Part shown: positions 51,649-52,192 of the stretch, in pieces | Numbering within the stretch: position 1 is the stretch's first letter | Layout of the letters: the number at the start of each line of letters is the position of its first letter | Virus record (IMG/VR): IMGVR_UViG_3300046167_000237 | Coordinates: 1-52,192 of that record | Source of the DNA: a virus | Length of the DNA: 52,192 bases | Strand: one strand, 5' to 3' | Made by a program: the position numbers and the translations under genes | Notes under the pieces: model-generated | What the model was told of the DNA's origin: nothing | The model's database searches: none | Seen by the model: only the letters and a program-made list of their open reading frames with translations

Positions 51649-51920
51649 CAGTCATAATACCCCATGTCTTTCATCAGACGTACTAACTTTGCCTTAGTAA
51701 GCGTGTACTTGTCGTCCAATGCGGTTGTATTGGTTAGCCCCTCTAGTTCTGAGATGCGTAGGCGCATGGCCTCGATCTGAGATTTTAGGGCAGTAACTTC
51801 AGAGGTGCGCTGTTCATCGCGGACGTCTAAGTCGCGCTGTTGTACGCGCTCTACTTCATCGACGTAGTCAACGACCTTCTGATCTATAGTGGAAGCTAGG
51901 GCGGTTTTCTTTTGGCTCAT
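51648..51920 (-). CDS. Small coiled-coil protein, 90 aa
   Basis: Helical and charged: TIDQKVVDYVDEVERVQQRD, LDVRDEQRTSEVTALKSQIE and AMRLRISELEGL, then LTKAKLVRLMKDMGYYD. It lies between the presumed portal and the fibre gene, with four-base overlap upstream and one-base overlap downstream. Probably a minor virion or assembly factor; no family is recognised. Confidence 0.6.
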   Translation of the reverse strand: MSQKKTALASTIDQKVVDYVDEVERVQQRDLDVRDEQRTSEVTALKSQIEAMRLRISELEGLTNTTALDDKYTLTKAKLVRLMKDMGYYD

Positions 51921-52189
51921 CGTCTCTTGGCCTCACTCATTGGTATTAGGTTGCCCTTCTGGACTTCGTTCTGGACATCACCTTGTGGTTGTACGGATGC
52001 ACCGCGCATCTTCTCCATCAACTGCATTTGCTGTGAAGGACTTGGCCCTTCTTGCTCTAATTGCTCTTTGGAGACGCGGAAGCGGTCTAAGTCTGTGATA
52101 CCCATTGCGCGGATTGCCTCTTCTGCAATCTGGCCAGCGTTGTATTCCATGTTCAGACCAGTCTGGGACATAATCTGTAGCATGTTCAT
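51917..52189 (-). CDS. Probable C-terminus of the portal protein, cut by the window edge
   Basis: The visible 90 residues are MNMLQIMSQTGLNMEYNAGQ, IAEEAIRAMGITDLDRFRV and SKEQLEQEGPSPSQQMQLME, then a Gln/Lys/Arg tail. The pattern of a helix followed by GITDLDRFRVSKEQLEQ is what the end of podovirus portal proteins looks like. The ATG at 52189 is probably internal; the gene would continue to the right, outside the window. The portal role is inferred from pattern and place. Confidence 0.5.
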   Translation of the reverse strand: MNMLQIMSQTGLNMEYNAGQIAEEAIRAMGITDLDRFRVSKEQLEQEGPSPSQQMQLMEKMRGASVQPQGDVQNEVQKGNLIPMSEAKRR

Positions 52190-52192
52190 CCA

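Noticed and set aside
1-52192. CRISPR arrays, insertion sequences or rRNA genes
   Set aside because: No regularly spaced direct repeats of the right size, transposase or rRNA-like sequence was found; the only tandem array is the coding fibre repeat.

Overview
The window is most of the genome of a tailed phage, best read as a temperate or recently temperate short-tailed phage (podovirus-like) of an alphaproteobacterium, possibly a marine Rhodobacterales host. The phage assignment rests on an SU10-type major capsid protein, a scaffold-like protein, a probable portal C-terminus, tail fibres with an S74 self-cleaving chaperone, giant ejection-type proteins, a holin/endolysin cassette and a Sak4/SSB/exonuclease recombination set. 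The lifestyle call rests on a tyrosine integrase followed at once by the 3' half of a tRNA-Ser(GCU) gene, the usual form of a phage attachment site. The host guess is inference: GANTC sites (the CcrM methylation target of alphaproteobacteria) are almost absent, and the holin resembles the gene-transfer-agent type.

Layout. Positions 385-10421 (+): a basic Ala/Lys-rich protein, two tiny ORFs, a MoxR-type AAA ATPase and a CobT-like VWA protein, a tightly coupled run of small genes, a LuxR-type HTH protein, the broken integrase, the att site, and three small genes ending in a winged-helix regulator. Positions 10597-14931 (-): membrane protein, lytic transglycosylase, small basic Cys-containing proteins, a 2OG-Fe(II) oxygenase, a Holliday-junction resolvase and an HTH/zinc protein. 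Positions 15288-17427 (-): primase-polymerase/RepA-like helicase and a small Cro-like regulator. Positions 17541-20736 (+): recombination genes. Positions 20737-22375 (-): lysis cassette. Positions 22384-38361 (-): very large ejection-type proteins, coiled-coil virion proteins and a GNAT acetyltransferase. Positions 38365-52189 (-): tail fibres, tail/neck proteins, capsid, scaffold, more fibres, probable portal. No terminase, DNA polymerase or RNA polymerase is seen; at least the terminase must lie outside.

How it fits together. The primase-helicase starts replication, and Sak4, the DUF669-like SSB, the PD-(D/E)XK nuclease and the resolvase handle recombination. The giant locus at 22384-32207 carries a zincin (HEVAH) and an ADP-ribosyltransferase-like domain, suggesting enzymes injected with the DNA. 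A shared operator-like palindrome, GGTGT-N7-ACACC, sits at three promoters and may be the switch read by the Cro-like protein.

Caveat. Many genes are interrupted by single-base shifts. They are heavily concentrated in the tail-fibre loci (38.4-39.9 kb and 47.2-51.6 kb) and the integrase, while most of the 16 kb of large virion genes between 22.4 and 38.3 kb is open with only two junctions. Part may be sequencing error (some lie in homopolymers), but the clustering is notable.
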